From positions 1-46,711 of the forward strand of contig JAIXVP010000368.1 of assembly GCA_027482905.1 (NCBI GenBank): DNA of 46,711 bases. The letters run 5' to 3'. The notes beneath the pieces were generated by a model. That model was not told where the DNA came from, searched no databases, and saw only the letters and a program-made list of their open reading frames with translations. Positions 34,951 to 43,227 of this stretch are shown one piece after another. Made by a program: the position numbers and the translations under genes. Positions within the stretch are counted from its first letter, which is position 1. Each line of letters opens with the position of its first letter. Source of the DNA: Opitutaceae bacterium (GTDB lineage Bacteria > Verrucomicrobiota > Verrucomicrobiia > Opitutales > Opitutaceae).

Positions 34951-34958
34951 TACAGTCA
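34945..34958 (+). promoter_or_regulatory. Shared motif GATTCATACAGTCA, copy 2
   Basis: Identical to the copy at 28742-28755 and in the same orientation relative to the downstream gene. It ends 55 nt before the PL11 start at 35014. Conservation of 14 bases in two intergenic sites of one locus suggests a binding site or promoter core. Confidence 0.45.
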
Positions 34959-35013
34959 GAAGAAGGAAACCATCGCGCCCGCCCCGCGTCCAACCGACCT
35001 TACACCCTACCCC

Positions 35014-36987
35014 ATGAAAATCCCCGCCTCGTTCGCCCTGCTCGCGCTGTTGCTTGCCCAGCCCTCGTTCAGCGCCCCCGCACCGCAGGTCGAGGCGCTG
35101 TCGCGCGGCCTCGCCGGCCTCCAACAGCCCGACGGCAAGGTTTTCCTCTCCTGGCGCCTGCTCGCCGACGACCCCGCCGACATCGCCTTCAACGTCTACC
35201 GCACCACCACCCCGCCCGGCACCGCCCCGATCGACTTCGGCGCCTTCGCCTCCACCCCCGACGCCCCGCCCGGCACCGTCCGCCTGAACGCGAACCCTCT
35301 GACCGACGTCACCTGGTTCCTCGATCCGGCGCCGACCCTCCGCTACGCCACCGCCTACTACGTCCGCGCCGTCATCGGCGGCGTCGAACAAACCTCCTCC
35401 CGCCCCCTCGCCTTCGCCGCCGGCGCCGAGCCCCGCGCCTACCACTCCATCGCGATGAAAAACCCGGAGGGCCACCAGCCCGCCGAGGGCTCCGCCGCCG
35501 ATCTGGATGGCGACGGCGACTACGAACTGATCGTGAAACAGGAGGGCCGCGCCTTCGACAATTCCAAGAGCGGCGTCTCCGATCCCGTCATCCTCCAGGC
35601 CTACAAACTCGACGGCACCCTCCTCTGGCAGATCAACCTCGGGAAAAACATCCGCGCCGGCGCCCACTACACCCAGTTCATCGTCTACGACTTCGACGGC
35701 GACGGCCGCGCCGAACTCGCCTGCAAAACCGCCGACGGCACGGTCGACGGCAAGGGCAAGGTGATCGGCGACGCCTCGGCCAACTACGTCAACGCCGGCG
35801 GCCACATCCTCGCCGGCCCCGAATTCCTCACCGTCTTCGACGGTCTGACCGGCGCCGCCATCGACACCGTTCCCTACGAACCCGCCCGCCACCCGACCAA
35901 CCCCCTCGCGCCCACCCGCGACGAACTCAAGGCCGTCTGGGGCGACGGCAATGGCAACCGCTCCGATCGTTACGTCGCCGGCGTCGCCTACCTCGACGGC
36001 GTCCGCCCCAGCCTGATCATGTGCCGCGGCTACTACACCCGCAGCTGCCTCGCAGCCTACGCCCTGCGCGGCGGCAAACTGGTCAAACGCTGGCTTTTCG
36101 ACAGCTCCGCCGGCCCCGAGTCCAACCGCGCCTACGCCGGCCAGGGCAACCACCAGCTCTCCGTCGCCGACGTGGACAACGACGGCCGCGACGAGATCGT
36201 TTACGGCGCCATGGTGATCGACGACAACGGCACCGGCCTCTACTCCACCGGCTGGGGCCACGGCGACGCCCTGCACGTCTCCGATCACACCCCCGCCAAC
36301 CCCGGCCTCGAGATTTTCGCCATCCAGGAACGTTTCGGCAAAGAAGGCATGTCCTTGCGCGACGCCGCCACCGGCCGCCCCATCTTCACCGTTCCCTCCG
36401 TCAAGGCCGACGAGTCCGGCGGCGACAAGGGCGAGGGCCCCGGCCGCGGCGTCGCGTTCAACATCGACCCGCGCTTCCCCGGCAGCGAGTCCTGGGCCGC
36501 CGGCGCCGGCATGACCAAGATGTTTACCGCCGCCGGCAAGGTCATCTGCGACCGCCCGCGCGGCACGCCGGTCAACTTCGCCGTGTGGTGGGACGGCGAC
36601 CTCCTCCGCGAGTTGCTCGACCAAAACTTCATTGGCAAATGGAACTGGGAAACCCAGACCACCGACCGCGTCCTGACCGCCCACGAATGCATTTCCAGCA
36701 ACGGCACCAAGGCGACCCCCTTCGTCTCCGCCGACCTCTGGGGTGACTGGCGCGAAGAGGTGGTCTGGCGCACCCGCGACGGCTCCGCCCTGCACATCTA
36801 CACCAGTCCCATCCCGACCAAATACCGCATGGTGACCCTGATGCAGGACCCGCAATATCGCTGCGCCATCGCCTGGCAGAACGTCGCCTACAACCAGCCC
36901 CCGCACCCCTCCTTCGCCCTCGACCCCGCCCTGCCCCTTCCCGCCCGACGCGCCGTGGCCGTCCTGCCTCGGTCCGCTTCACGCTAA
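35014..36987 (+). CDS. Rhamnogalacturonan lyase, family PL11 (YesW/YesX-like)
   Basis: A 657-residue secreted lyase of the eight-bladed propeller family that cleaves the rhamnogalacturonan-I backbone. A signal peptide covers residues 1-20. The N-terminal beta domain opens VEALSRGLAGLQQPDGKVFL. The propeller carries the calcium motifs typical of PL11: DLDGDGDYELIVKQ, YDFDGDGRAELACKTADGTV and ADVDNDGRDEIVYGAMVIDD. The ending MQDPQYRCAIAWQNVAYNQP with PHPSF is a strong family signature. It is a second RG-I lyase, unrelated in fold to the PL4 enzyme. A 90-nt gap and the shared motif suggest its own promoter. Confidence 0.96.
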   Translation: MKIPASFALLALLLAQPSFSAPAPQVEALSRGLAGLQQPDGKVFLSWRLLADDPADIAFNVYRTTTPPGTAPIDFGAFASTPDAPPGTVRLNANPLTDVTWFLDPAPTLRYATAYYVRAVIGGVEQTSSRPLAFAAGAEPRAYHSIAMKNPEGHQPAEGSAADLDGDGDYELIVKQEGRAFDNSKSGVSDPVILQAYKLDGTLLWQINLGKNIRAGAHYTQFIVYDFDGDGRAELACKTADGTVDGKGKVIGDASANYVNAGGHILAGPEFLTVFDGLTGAAIDTVPYEPARHPTNPLAPTRDELKAVWGDGNGNRSDRYVAGVAYLDGVRPSLIMCRGYYTRSCLAAYALRGGKLVKRWLFDSSAGPESNRAYAGQGNHQLSVADVDNDGRDEIVYGAMVIDDNGTGLYSTGWGHGDALHVSDHTPANPGLEIFAIQERFGKEGMSLRDAATGRPIFTVPSVKADESGGDKGEGPGRGVAFNIDPRFPGSESWAAGAGMTKMFTAAGKVICDRPRGTPVNFAVWWDGDLLRELLDQNFIGKWNWETQTTDRVLTAHECISSNGTKATPFVSADLWGDWREEVVWRTRDGSALHIYTSPIPTKYRMVTLMQDPQYRCAIAWQNVAYNQPPHPSFALDPALPLPARRAVAVLPRSASR

Positions 36988-36989
36988 AT

Positions 36990-37014
36990 CCGTTGGCGAT
37001 AGTCGCGTCAACGG
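36990..37014 (+). terminator. Hairpin after the PL11 gene
   Basis: CCGTTGGCGA and TCGC-GT-CAACGG pair (6 plus 4 bp with a two-base bulge and a TAG loop), starting two bases after the PL11 stop. There is no T-run, so it may act as a transcript end-stabilising hairpin or a Rho-assisted terminator. Confidence 0.45.
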
Positions 37015-37749
37015 TCGGTATGGGCGCCGGGAATGCGCGAATGGGTTTCAAGGATCAACGATACAAAAGAGGGCCCGGACAGGCCGGTGACGACTCCCGT
37101 CCGTATCATCGATGTGAAGCAGCCGGCATACGCGTGATCGTAAAAGTCAGACAATCCGACTTCTGGCCTTGATGGGCGTGCCGTCGCGACGGCAGTTCAG
37201 ACATGAGGAAGCTTGGTCTATTCATCGCTTTACGCCTTTGAAACCAACCGTCATCCCACCACTTCAGGTCCCGGCGTTTGCATTCCAAATCGTTGATCGC
37301 GTTCTATGGTGCGGCTCCGTGCGCCAGCCTCCGTCCGTCGGTGGGCTCCTGAATTGCAGATGCCAATACCCACGAAATCCCCGTGCCGTCGTGTTAAACC
37401 AGGCGAAACAGCGTCGAGCAATCCCTGCGCATGCGATTTTTTGCGCCGAGCCTTTTGATACTCCTTTTCGCGGCCCACCGGTAAGACAATGATGACCAGG
37501 CCTTTATCCGGAGTGCCGTTGCCGGGCGGTGTGTCTGAATGGCGCCGCGGTATGTATCTCCCGCCCCCACGCCTTTCGTTTAGGCGAGTAGCCGGACCGC
37601 GCCATCCAACCTGAAACCACGCATTGCGAAAAGTTGGCGGAATTCGTCTCCAAATCTCGCTAAACAAGGTATCGAGCCATCTTGCGCCTCCGTGTAGCGC
37701 GCCGTCCCCTCTGCTAAAGAACACTCCCCCGCACTCCATTCCTAATGAT
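37015..37749. other. Intergenic region, no gene recognised
   Basis: About 735 nt of lower GC than the surroundings, between PL11 and the next GH43 gene. Open frames of 60-220 codons exist on both strands but none shows family similarity, codon bias or a plausible start. It may hold the promoter of the GH43 gene and decayed sequence at the edge of an insertion. Confidence 0.6.
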
Positions 37750-39684
37750 ATGATCATCTCCAACCTTCTCACTCGTGTCCCTGTCCTCCTAAGGGTTCTC
37801 ATCGCCGCGCTCGGCCTTCCTTTCACGGTGGGGATCGCCCATGCGGTCACCGATGGTCTGCCCGGTATGGTTGGAATTGGCACTTGGGGAAGCGAAGTGG
37901 AGTTCAAGGACTTCAAAGTCACAAAGAACGGCGAGCTGCTCTACGAGAGCGACTTCCGCAAGGGCATGGAGGGCTGGAAAACCTTTCGCGGTCGTTGGGA
38001 AGTCATCGACGGCGCACTCCGGCAAACCAGCACCGAGGCGGATTGCCGTGCCCTTATCGGCGACCCCGGTTGGATCGATTGCACCATTACCTTGAAGGCG
38101 CGTAAAATCGCCGGGGACGAAGGTTTTCTTGTCCTATTCGGTTACCCTGCCGCGGACGCGGATTTTAAGTCGTGGTTGAATCTCGGCGGCTGGGGCAATT
38201 CCCACCACGCCTTGCAATCCCCTAACATATTTGAAAAACGCACGCCCGGTCGCATCGAGACCGGGCGTTGGTATGAAGCAAAAGTCGAGCTGAGCGGAGA
38301 CAACGTGCGCGCCTACCTTGATGGTCAACTGGTTCAATCGGCACGCTTGCCCTCCGTGGCCGGCGCGCAACGAAACTTGGGAAACGCCCTGATTCCGGAT
38401 TTGGTCGCCGATCCCAGTATTTTTGAGGTCGGTGGCATGTTTTATTGCTATGCAACCACCGACGGGATGGGACAAGGCCTTGCGACGGCGGGGCTTCCCG
38501 TGGTCTGGAAATCCCGGGACTTTCTTAATTGGAGTTTCTCCGGATCCATTTTCCCGGCCGGTTTCGATCTGAAGTATTGGGCGCCGAGCGCCCCGGTGAA
38601 AAAAGACGGCAGATACTATCTTTTCCCCACCCTGAACAATCGCATAACCGCAGTGGTCGCGGATTCGCCCGAAGGTCCGTTTTATCTACCGAACGGCGGG
38701 GAGATAAACTCGCGGTCCGGCTGGAAAACTTTCCCGATAACGGTGGGGCACCCGATCGATGCGGATATCTTCAAGGATGATGATGGCTCATTTTACATGA
38801 GTTGGTCGGAGCGTTTTATGGCCAAGCTCAACCAGGACTTCACCGCGTTTGACGGCGAACCGTTCAAGGTTCGGACCAAACGCGGGGGTTATTCCGAAGG
38901 GCCGGTGATCCTCAAACGCGGGGAAGTTTACTATTATCTTTATACGCTGGGGGGCAGCGAATCCTATCAGTATGCCTACATGATGAGCCGTCATTCGGTG
39001 CGAGGTCCGTGGGAGGCTCCCGATCGAGACATTATTGCGACCACCAATCGGGAAGCGGGCGTTTTTGGCCCAGGCCATGGGACCTTCTTTAATCCAGCGG
39101 GCTCCTCGCGTTGGTTTTTTGTTCACCTCGAATATGGCAGGTCGGGCACCAATCGGCACGTGATGGCCGCGGAAATGCAATTCAACGCGGACGGCACGAT
39201 CGAGCCGATTCAACTCTCGCTCGACGGGGTCGGAGCCCTTCGGCCCGATCCCGCCTACGCCGCCACGAACCTGGCGCTCGGAGCCAAAGTCTCCGCCTCC
39301 TCGACCCGAGCCGATGTTCGTATCAAACCGATCGCCGACCCTCTGTTGAATCGCATCGAAACATTCTCACCGAGCAATGCGATCGACGCCTCGAATGGCA
39401 GTCGATGGATGGCACGCGACGGAGATGAGGCGGTCTGGCTCCAGATCGACCTGGGAAAGATTCACCCGCTCAGTCGCACCGAAATTTATTTTGTCACGCC
39501 AACCAAAGGACACGCCTACCTTTTGGAAACGTCTTTAGACGGTCAAAACTGGAAGCGCGCAGGCGGGCACGAAGACGTTCGAATCCAGTCTCCGCATGTG
39601 GATAAGCAGTTGGGTGAAGTTCGCTATCTTCGTGTGCAAATCCGGCGCGGAGCGCCCGGGATATGGGAGTTCCGCGTATATTGA
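37750..39684 (+). CDS. Secreted GH43 glycosidase with concanavalin-like and F5/8C domains
   Basis: A 644-residue protein. The signal peptide is residues 1-32 (VLLRVLIAALGLPFTVGIAHA). A concanavalin-like domain follows (about 35-200; VGIGTWGSEVEFKDFKVTKN, then ALIGDPGWIDCTITLKARK), similar to the accessory domain of some GH51 arabinofuranosidases. The GH43 propeller (about 210-545) has Asp221 in VADPSIF, Asp337 in PIDADIF and Glu383 in YSEGPVI. The C-terminus is an F5/8 type C domain (AIDASNGSRWMARDGDEAVW, IHPLSRTEIYF). Codon use is visibly less GC-rich than in neighbouring genes, suggesting a different origin. The ATG at 37750 fits the signal peptide; an ATG at 37624 would add 42 unrelated residues. 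Confidence 0.9.
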   Translation: MIISNLLTRVPVLLRVLIAALGLPFTVGIAHAVTDGLPGMVGIGTWGSEVEFKDFKVTKNGELLYESDFRKGMEGWKTFRGRWEVIDGALRQTSTEADCRALIGDPGWIDCTITLKARKIAGDEGFLVLFGYPAADADFKSWLNLGGWGNSHHALQSPNIFEKRTPGRIETGRWYEAKVELSGDNVRAYLDGQLVQSARLPSVAGAQRNLGNALIPDLVADPSIFEVGGMFYCYATTDGMGQGLATAGLPVVWKSRDFLNWSFSGSIFPAGFDLKYWAPSAPVKKDGRYYLFPTLNNRITAVVADSPEGPFYLPNGGEINSRSGWKTFPITVGHPIDADIFKDDDGSFYMSWSERFMAKLNQDFTAFDGEPFKVRTKRGGYSEGPVILKRGEVYYYLYTLGGSESYQYAYMMSRHSVRGPWEAPDRDIIATTNREAGVFGPGHGTFFNPAGSSRWFFVHLEYGRSGTNRHVMAAEMQFNADGTIEPIQLSLDGVGALRPDPAYAATNLALGAKVSASSTRADVRIKPIADPLLNRIETFSPSNAIDASNGSRWMARDGDEAVWLQIDLGKIHPLSRTEIYFVTPTKGHAYLLETSLDGQNWKRAGGHEDVRIQSPHVDKQLGEVRYLRVQIRRGAPGIWEFRVY

Positions 39685-40426
39685 CCCTTCACTTTCTTGG
39701 AGACTCGCCAAACGGCGGCGCCGTGCTCGGTCCAATCGGCTGGCTTTGCGTAGCCGAAAGCCGATCGTGTGCTCCGCAGCCGTGGATTCCACCTCGGGAT
39801 TCGGACCGGGCCGAAACGCCGGGCCGCGCGGTTCACGGACCAAGGAATAGCCGCAAAAGCAGATAAACGCCTCAAGCACGCCAACGTTCCATAAACACGG
39901 TCGGGCCATGTCCAAAGTGCTTGAAATTCCGACTACGGAAGCGTTGCACCTGCTCGTTGAGCATGGTGATAACGCGCTTCAAGCCACCGCATCACGCCAT
40001 CCGGGGCGCGGACCATGGCCGGCGAGGCGGATGGCACACGAAGGGTAAAGGCTGATCCCGGGCTCCGAGACCCTTGCCCGATCCTAAGAGGGGCCAGCGT
40101 GGCGGCGGTTAAACTGAGGATTGAACCACTTCACACATTCTCCGCCGACTTCCGCCCACTCGCCATCACCCCTGGCAACAACGATGATGCCTACCTTCGG
40201 AAAACCCAGTTACCCCGGCGGAGTATCGCGCCGGACGCTTCGCCAGAACACCCGGGTGAACGCGGTTTCCGAATCAAGTGGCGATGGACCCGGCGTGTCG
40301 TCCGGCGTTTAAACCGTCGATCCGGCGCCGGTTTCGTTTTGAAAATCCCAAGACCCGTAGTTCTCTACCCTTTGCCCATTTCGCTTAACCCGATCCGAAT
40401 CGCCGCCGTCAATTTTACCACGCTTT
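39685..40426. other. Intergenic region, no clear gene
   Basis: About 740 nt with lower GC than the locus average, between the GH43 and GH27 genes. Apart from a possible 46-codon frame at 39908 I see no coding pattern, repeat or RNA gene. Together with the gap before the GH43 gene it frames that gene on both sides with apparently decayed sequence. Confidence 0.55.
39908..40048 (+). CDS. Possible small protein or gene remnant, 46 codons
   Basis: An ATG-initiated frame whose first 30 residues (MSKVLEIPTTEALHLLVEHG onwards) look like a real amphipathic helical protein start. It then degenerates into a Pro/Arg-rich tail before a TAA. I do not recognise it. It could be the beginning of a gene lost by deletion. 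Confidence 0.2.
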   Translation: MSKVLEIPTTEALHLLVEHGDNALQATASRHPGRGPWPARRMAHEG

Positions 40427-41725
40427 ATGCCCACCGATCTGCCCCCGCCTCCTCCTGCCTTCCACTCCTGGGCGCCGCGCCCACCCCTGGGTTGGAACAG
40501 CTGGGACTGTTTCGCCACCACCGTCACCGAGGCTCAGACGAAGGACCACGCCGACTACATGGCGAAAAATCTGCTCCGGCACGGCTGGGAATACGTGGTC
40601 GTCGACATTCAGTGGTATGAGCCGCACGCCACCGGGTATGACTACCGCGACGACGCCCAGCTGGTGACCGACGCCCACGGGCGCCTCCTTCCTGCGGTCA
40701 ACAAGTTCCCCTCCTCCGCCGAGGGCGCCGGCTTCCGCCCCCTCGCCGACTATATCCACGGCAAAGGCCTGAAGTTCGGCATCCATCTGATGCGCGGCAT
40801 ACCACGCCAGGCCGTTGTGCAAAATCTGCCCATCCTCGGCACCGTCCATCACGCCGCCGACATCGCCGACACGGTCAACACCTGCACCTGGAACAAGGAC
40901 ATGTTCGGCGTCGATATGACCAAACCCGGCGCCCAGGAATACTACGACTCCGTCTTCGCCCTGATCGCCTCCTGGGGCGTCGACTACGTGAAGGTCGACG
41001 ATCTCTCCCGCCCCTACCTGCGCAACCGCCCCGAGATCGAGGCCATCCGCCGCGCGATCGACCGCTCCGGCCGCCCCATGGTCCTCAGCCTGTCCCCCGG
41101 CGAGACCGACCTCGCCGGCGCCGACCATGTCGTGCAACACGCCAACCTTTGGCGCATCTCCGACGACTTCTGGGACCAGTGGCCCCTGCTCCATTCCCAG
41201 TTCAAACGCCTGCACGACTGGTCGACCCACGCCACGCCCGGCGCCTGGCCCGACGCCGACATGATCCCTTTCGGCACCATCGCGATGGGCCGCAAAACCC
41301 ACTTCACCCCGCCCGAACACCGCACGCTCATGAGCCTGTGGTGCATCGCCCGCTCCCCGCTGATGTTCGGCGGCGACCTCACCAAGATCGACGACTTCAC
41401 CTTGTCCTTCCTGACCAACGACGAAGTCCTCGCCGTCAACCAGCACGGCTCCGCCCCTCGCCAACTCTTTCGCACCCCCGACGACCGCATCGCCTGGGTG
41501 TCGGACATCCCCGGTTCGGCCGACAAATACCTCGCCGTCTTCCACGCCGCCGACGCGCCCGCGACCACCACCATCCCGGTGGACCTCGCCGCCCTCGGCT
41601 TCACCGGCCGCGTCCGCGTCCGCGACCTCTGGACCCGCCGCGACCTCGGCGAGTTCACCGGCGCCTTCACCCCTGAGATCGCCGCCCACGACGCCGGGCT
41701 TTACCGGGTGATGTTGGTAAAGTAA
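40427..41725 (+). CDS. Alpha-galactosidase, family GH27
   Basis: A 432-residue enzyme removing terminal alpha-galactose. There is no signal peptide, so it should act in the cytoplasm on imported oligosaccharides. The opening PPLGWNSWDCFATTVTE is the GH27 signature. The barrel has YVVVDIQWYEP, nucleophile Asp191 in DYVKVDD, and acid/base Asp247 in WRISDDFWD (by the R-x-x-x-D spacing of human alpha-galactosidase A). LWCIARSPLMFGGDL and LTNDEVLAVNQHG precede the C-terminal beta domain. The Pro-rich start (MPTDLPPPPPAFHSW) is short and fits an ATG preceded by GCTTT. Confidence 0.95.
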   Translation: MPTDLPPPPPAFHSWAPRPPLGWNSWDCFATTVTEAQTKDHADYMAKNLLRHGWEYVVVDIQWYEPHATGYDYRDDAQLVTDAHGRLLPAVNKFPSSAEGAGFRPLADYIHGKGLKFGIHLMRGIPRQAVVQNLPILGTVHHAADIADTVNTCTWNKDMFGVDMTKPGAQEYYDSVFALIASWGVDYVKVDDLSRPYLRNRPEIEAIRRAIDRSGRPMVLSLSPGETDLAGADHVVQHANLWRISDDFWDQWPLLHSQFKRLHDWSTHATPGAWPDADMIPFGTIAMGRKTHFTPPEHRTLMSLWCIARSPLMFGGDLTKIDDFTLSFLTNDEVLAVNQHGSAPRQLFRTPDDRIAWVSDIPGSADKYLAVFHAADAPATTTIPVDLAALGFTGRVRVRDLWTRRDLGEFTGAFTPEIAAHDAGLYRVMLVK

Positions 41726-41765
41726 GATACCCGACCTCTAGATTCCGAATCCGCCCATCGTCCTC

Positions 41766-42668
41766 ATGCCTCCCACCATCGCATTCGTCGGCGTCGGCCG
41801 CATGGGCGCCAACATGGCCCGGCGCCTCAAGGAACGAGGCTACGCGGTCACCGCCGTGTATGACCGCCACGGCCCCTCCGCCCACGAACTCGCCGCCGAG
41901 ATCGGCGCGACCGTCTGCACCGGCCTCGCCGCCGTCACCGCCGCCGCGGACGTCATTTTCACCGTCGTCACCGACGACGACGCCCAGCGCGCCGTCTTCG
42001 CCGCCACCGGTGACAGCCTGCTCGTCAAGGCGACCGGCAAGACCTTCGTGAACTGCGCCACCCTAAGCCCCGCCGTTCACGTCGAGATCGAGGCCGCCGC
42101 GGAGAAAGCCGGCGCCCACGCCCTCGAAGCCTGCATGGCTTCCAGCATCCCCCAGGCCCGCGCCGGCACCCTCTACCTCATGTGCGGCGGCGACCAGGCC
42201 GTGTTCGATCGCCTCAAACCCGTGCTCACCCAGCTCAGCGACCAGGGCAGACTCCTCCGCTACATCGGCCCCGCCGGCACCGCCGGCCAGGTGAAGGCGC
42301 TCGTCAACATGGTCATGAACATCAACACCGCCGGCCTCGCCGAGGGTCTCGGTCTCGGCGCCACCCTCGGCCTCGACCCCAAGATGCTCCTCGAGGTCTT
42401 CTCCCAGACCGGAGCCAACTCCCGCGTCGTCGCCACCGACGGCGAGGACATGATCAACCGCGACCACGCCTGCTATTTCAGCGCCGCCCACGCCGCCAAG
42501 GACAGCGGCATCGCCCTGGCCCTCGGCCTCGAAAAAGGCCTGTCCCTGCCCCTCGCCGCCGCCACCAAGGCCCAATACGACCGTCTCGTCGCCCTCGGCT
42601 GCGGCGACCTCGACAAGAGCGGCGTCGCCGAGCTCACCTTCCCCTGCCGCAAGGGCACCGGAGGCTGA
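41766..42668 (+). CDS. Beta-hydroxyacid dehydrogenase family protein, substrate unknown
   Basis: A 300-residue cytosolic NAD(P)-dependent enzyme of the 3-hydroxyisobutyrate/tartronate-semialdehyde reductase family. The dinucleotide-binding motif is FVGVGRMGANMARRL. The catalytic Lys177 and its partner Asn181 are in GTAGQVKALVNM, and the helical domain ends KDSGIALALGLEKGLSLPL. The usual substrate-binding stretch DAPVSGG-x-x-GA is replaced by EACMASSIPQARAG, so the substrate may differ from the named members. It follows the GH27 gene by 40 nt in the same direction and may process a sugar-acid from pectin breakdown. Confidence 0.88.
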   Translation: MPPTIAFVGVGRMGANMARRLKERGYAVTAVYDRHGPSAHELAAEIGATVCTGLAAVTAAADVIFTVVTDDDAQRAVFAATGDSLLVKATGKTFVNCATLSPAVHVEIEAAAEKAGAHALEACMASSIPQARAGTLYLMCGGDQAVFDRLKPVLTQLSDQGRLLRYIGPAGTAGQVKALVNMVMNINTAGLAEGLGLGATLGLDPKMLLEVFSQTGANSRVVATDGEDMINRDHACYFSAAHAAKDSGIALALGLEKGLSLPLAAATKAQYDRLVALGCGDLDKSGVAELTFPCRKGTGG

Positions 42669-42692
42669 CCCTCACCGCCGCCGCGCGTCGGT

Positions 42693-43103
42693 TCAAACCG
42701 CCCCGACGGAGCGGGCCGCGTCGCGGACGACCGCGATGAACTCGCGCAACTCGACGGGTTTCACGAGGTAGCGGAAAACCGCCGCCTCGTTCACCGCCCG
42801 CAAAAGCATCTCCGGCTTCATGAAACCGGTCACCAAAATCCTCGCCGCCTCCGGATACTCCTCTCGCACCTGCACGAGGAAACTCAATCCGTTGCCGCCC
42901 GGCATCATGTGATCGGCCACCACCACGCGAAAAGCCCGCTTGTGCAGGGCGAACTCGGCCTCTTTCACGCTTGAGACCGCCACGACCTCGAAATACGGCG
43001 AAAGGGCGGATCGGTAAAGATCCAGCAAGGGCACTTCGTCGTCGATGACGAGCACCGCGTCCTTGGGTTTCTCGGCGGGGGAGGAAGAGCTGGCCTGGGT
43101 CAT
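42693..43103 (-). CDS. Stand-alone response regulator (receiver domain only)
   Basis: A 136-residue CheY-like protein without an output domain. Acidic pocket Asp21-Asp22 is in VLVIDDEVPLLD, the phospho-acceptor Asp64 is in VVVADHMMPGGNG, and the switch residues are Thr92 (VTGF) and Lys115 (YLVKPVEL). The first 15 residues are a flexible Ser/Pro tail. No histidine kinase is encoded nearby, so the partner is elsewhere. It is convergent with the dehydrogenase gene (24 nt) and divergent from the ankyrin gene (124 nt). Confidence 0.95.
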   Translation of the reverse strand: MTQASSSSPAEKPKDAVLVIDDEVPLLDLYRSALSPYFEVVAVSSVKEAEFALHKRAFRVVVADHMMPGGNGLSFLVQVREEYPEAARILVTGFMKPEMLLRAVNEAAVFRYLVKPVELREFIAVVRDAARSVGAV

Positions 43104-43227
43104 GCCCGAGCTTCATCGGCACAAATCGGCCTTAGCAAACCGTTTCAAATCGTTTTCCTCTGGGTAAATCGCCTCAGACCTACAGGATTGCCGGACGCAT
43201 CCGATTTAAAGAACTTCCCTCATCGTC

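Noticed and set aside
37251-37922. 223-codon minus-strand frame between PL11 and GH43
   Set aside because: Half of it is antisense to the GH43 signal and first domain, and the rest has no motif or plausible start.
40015-40620. 201-codon plus-strand frame before and into the GH27 gene
   Set aside because: It overlaps the well-supported GH27 start in another frame and has no family similarity.
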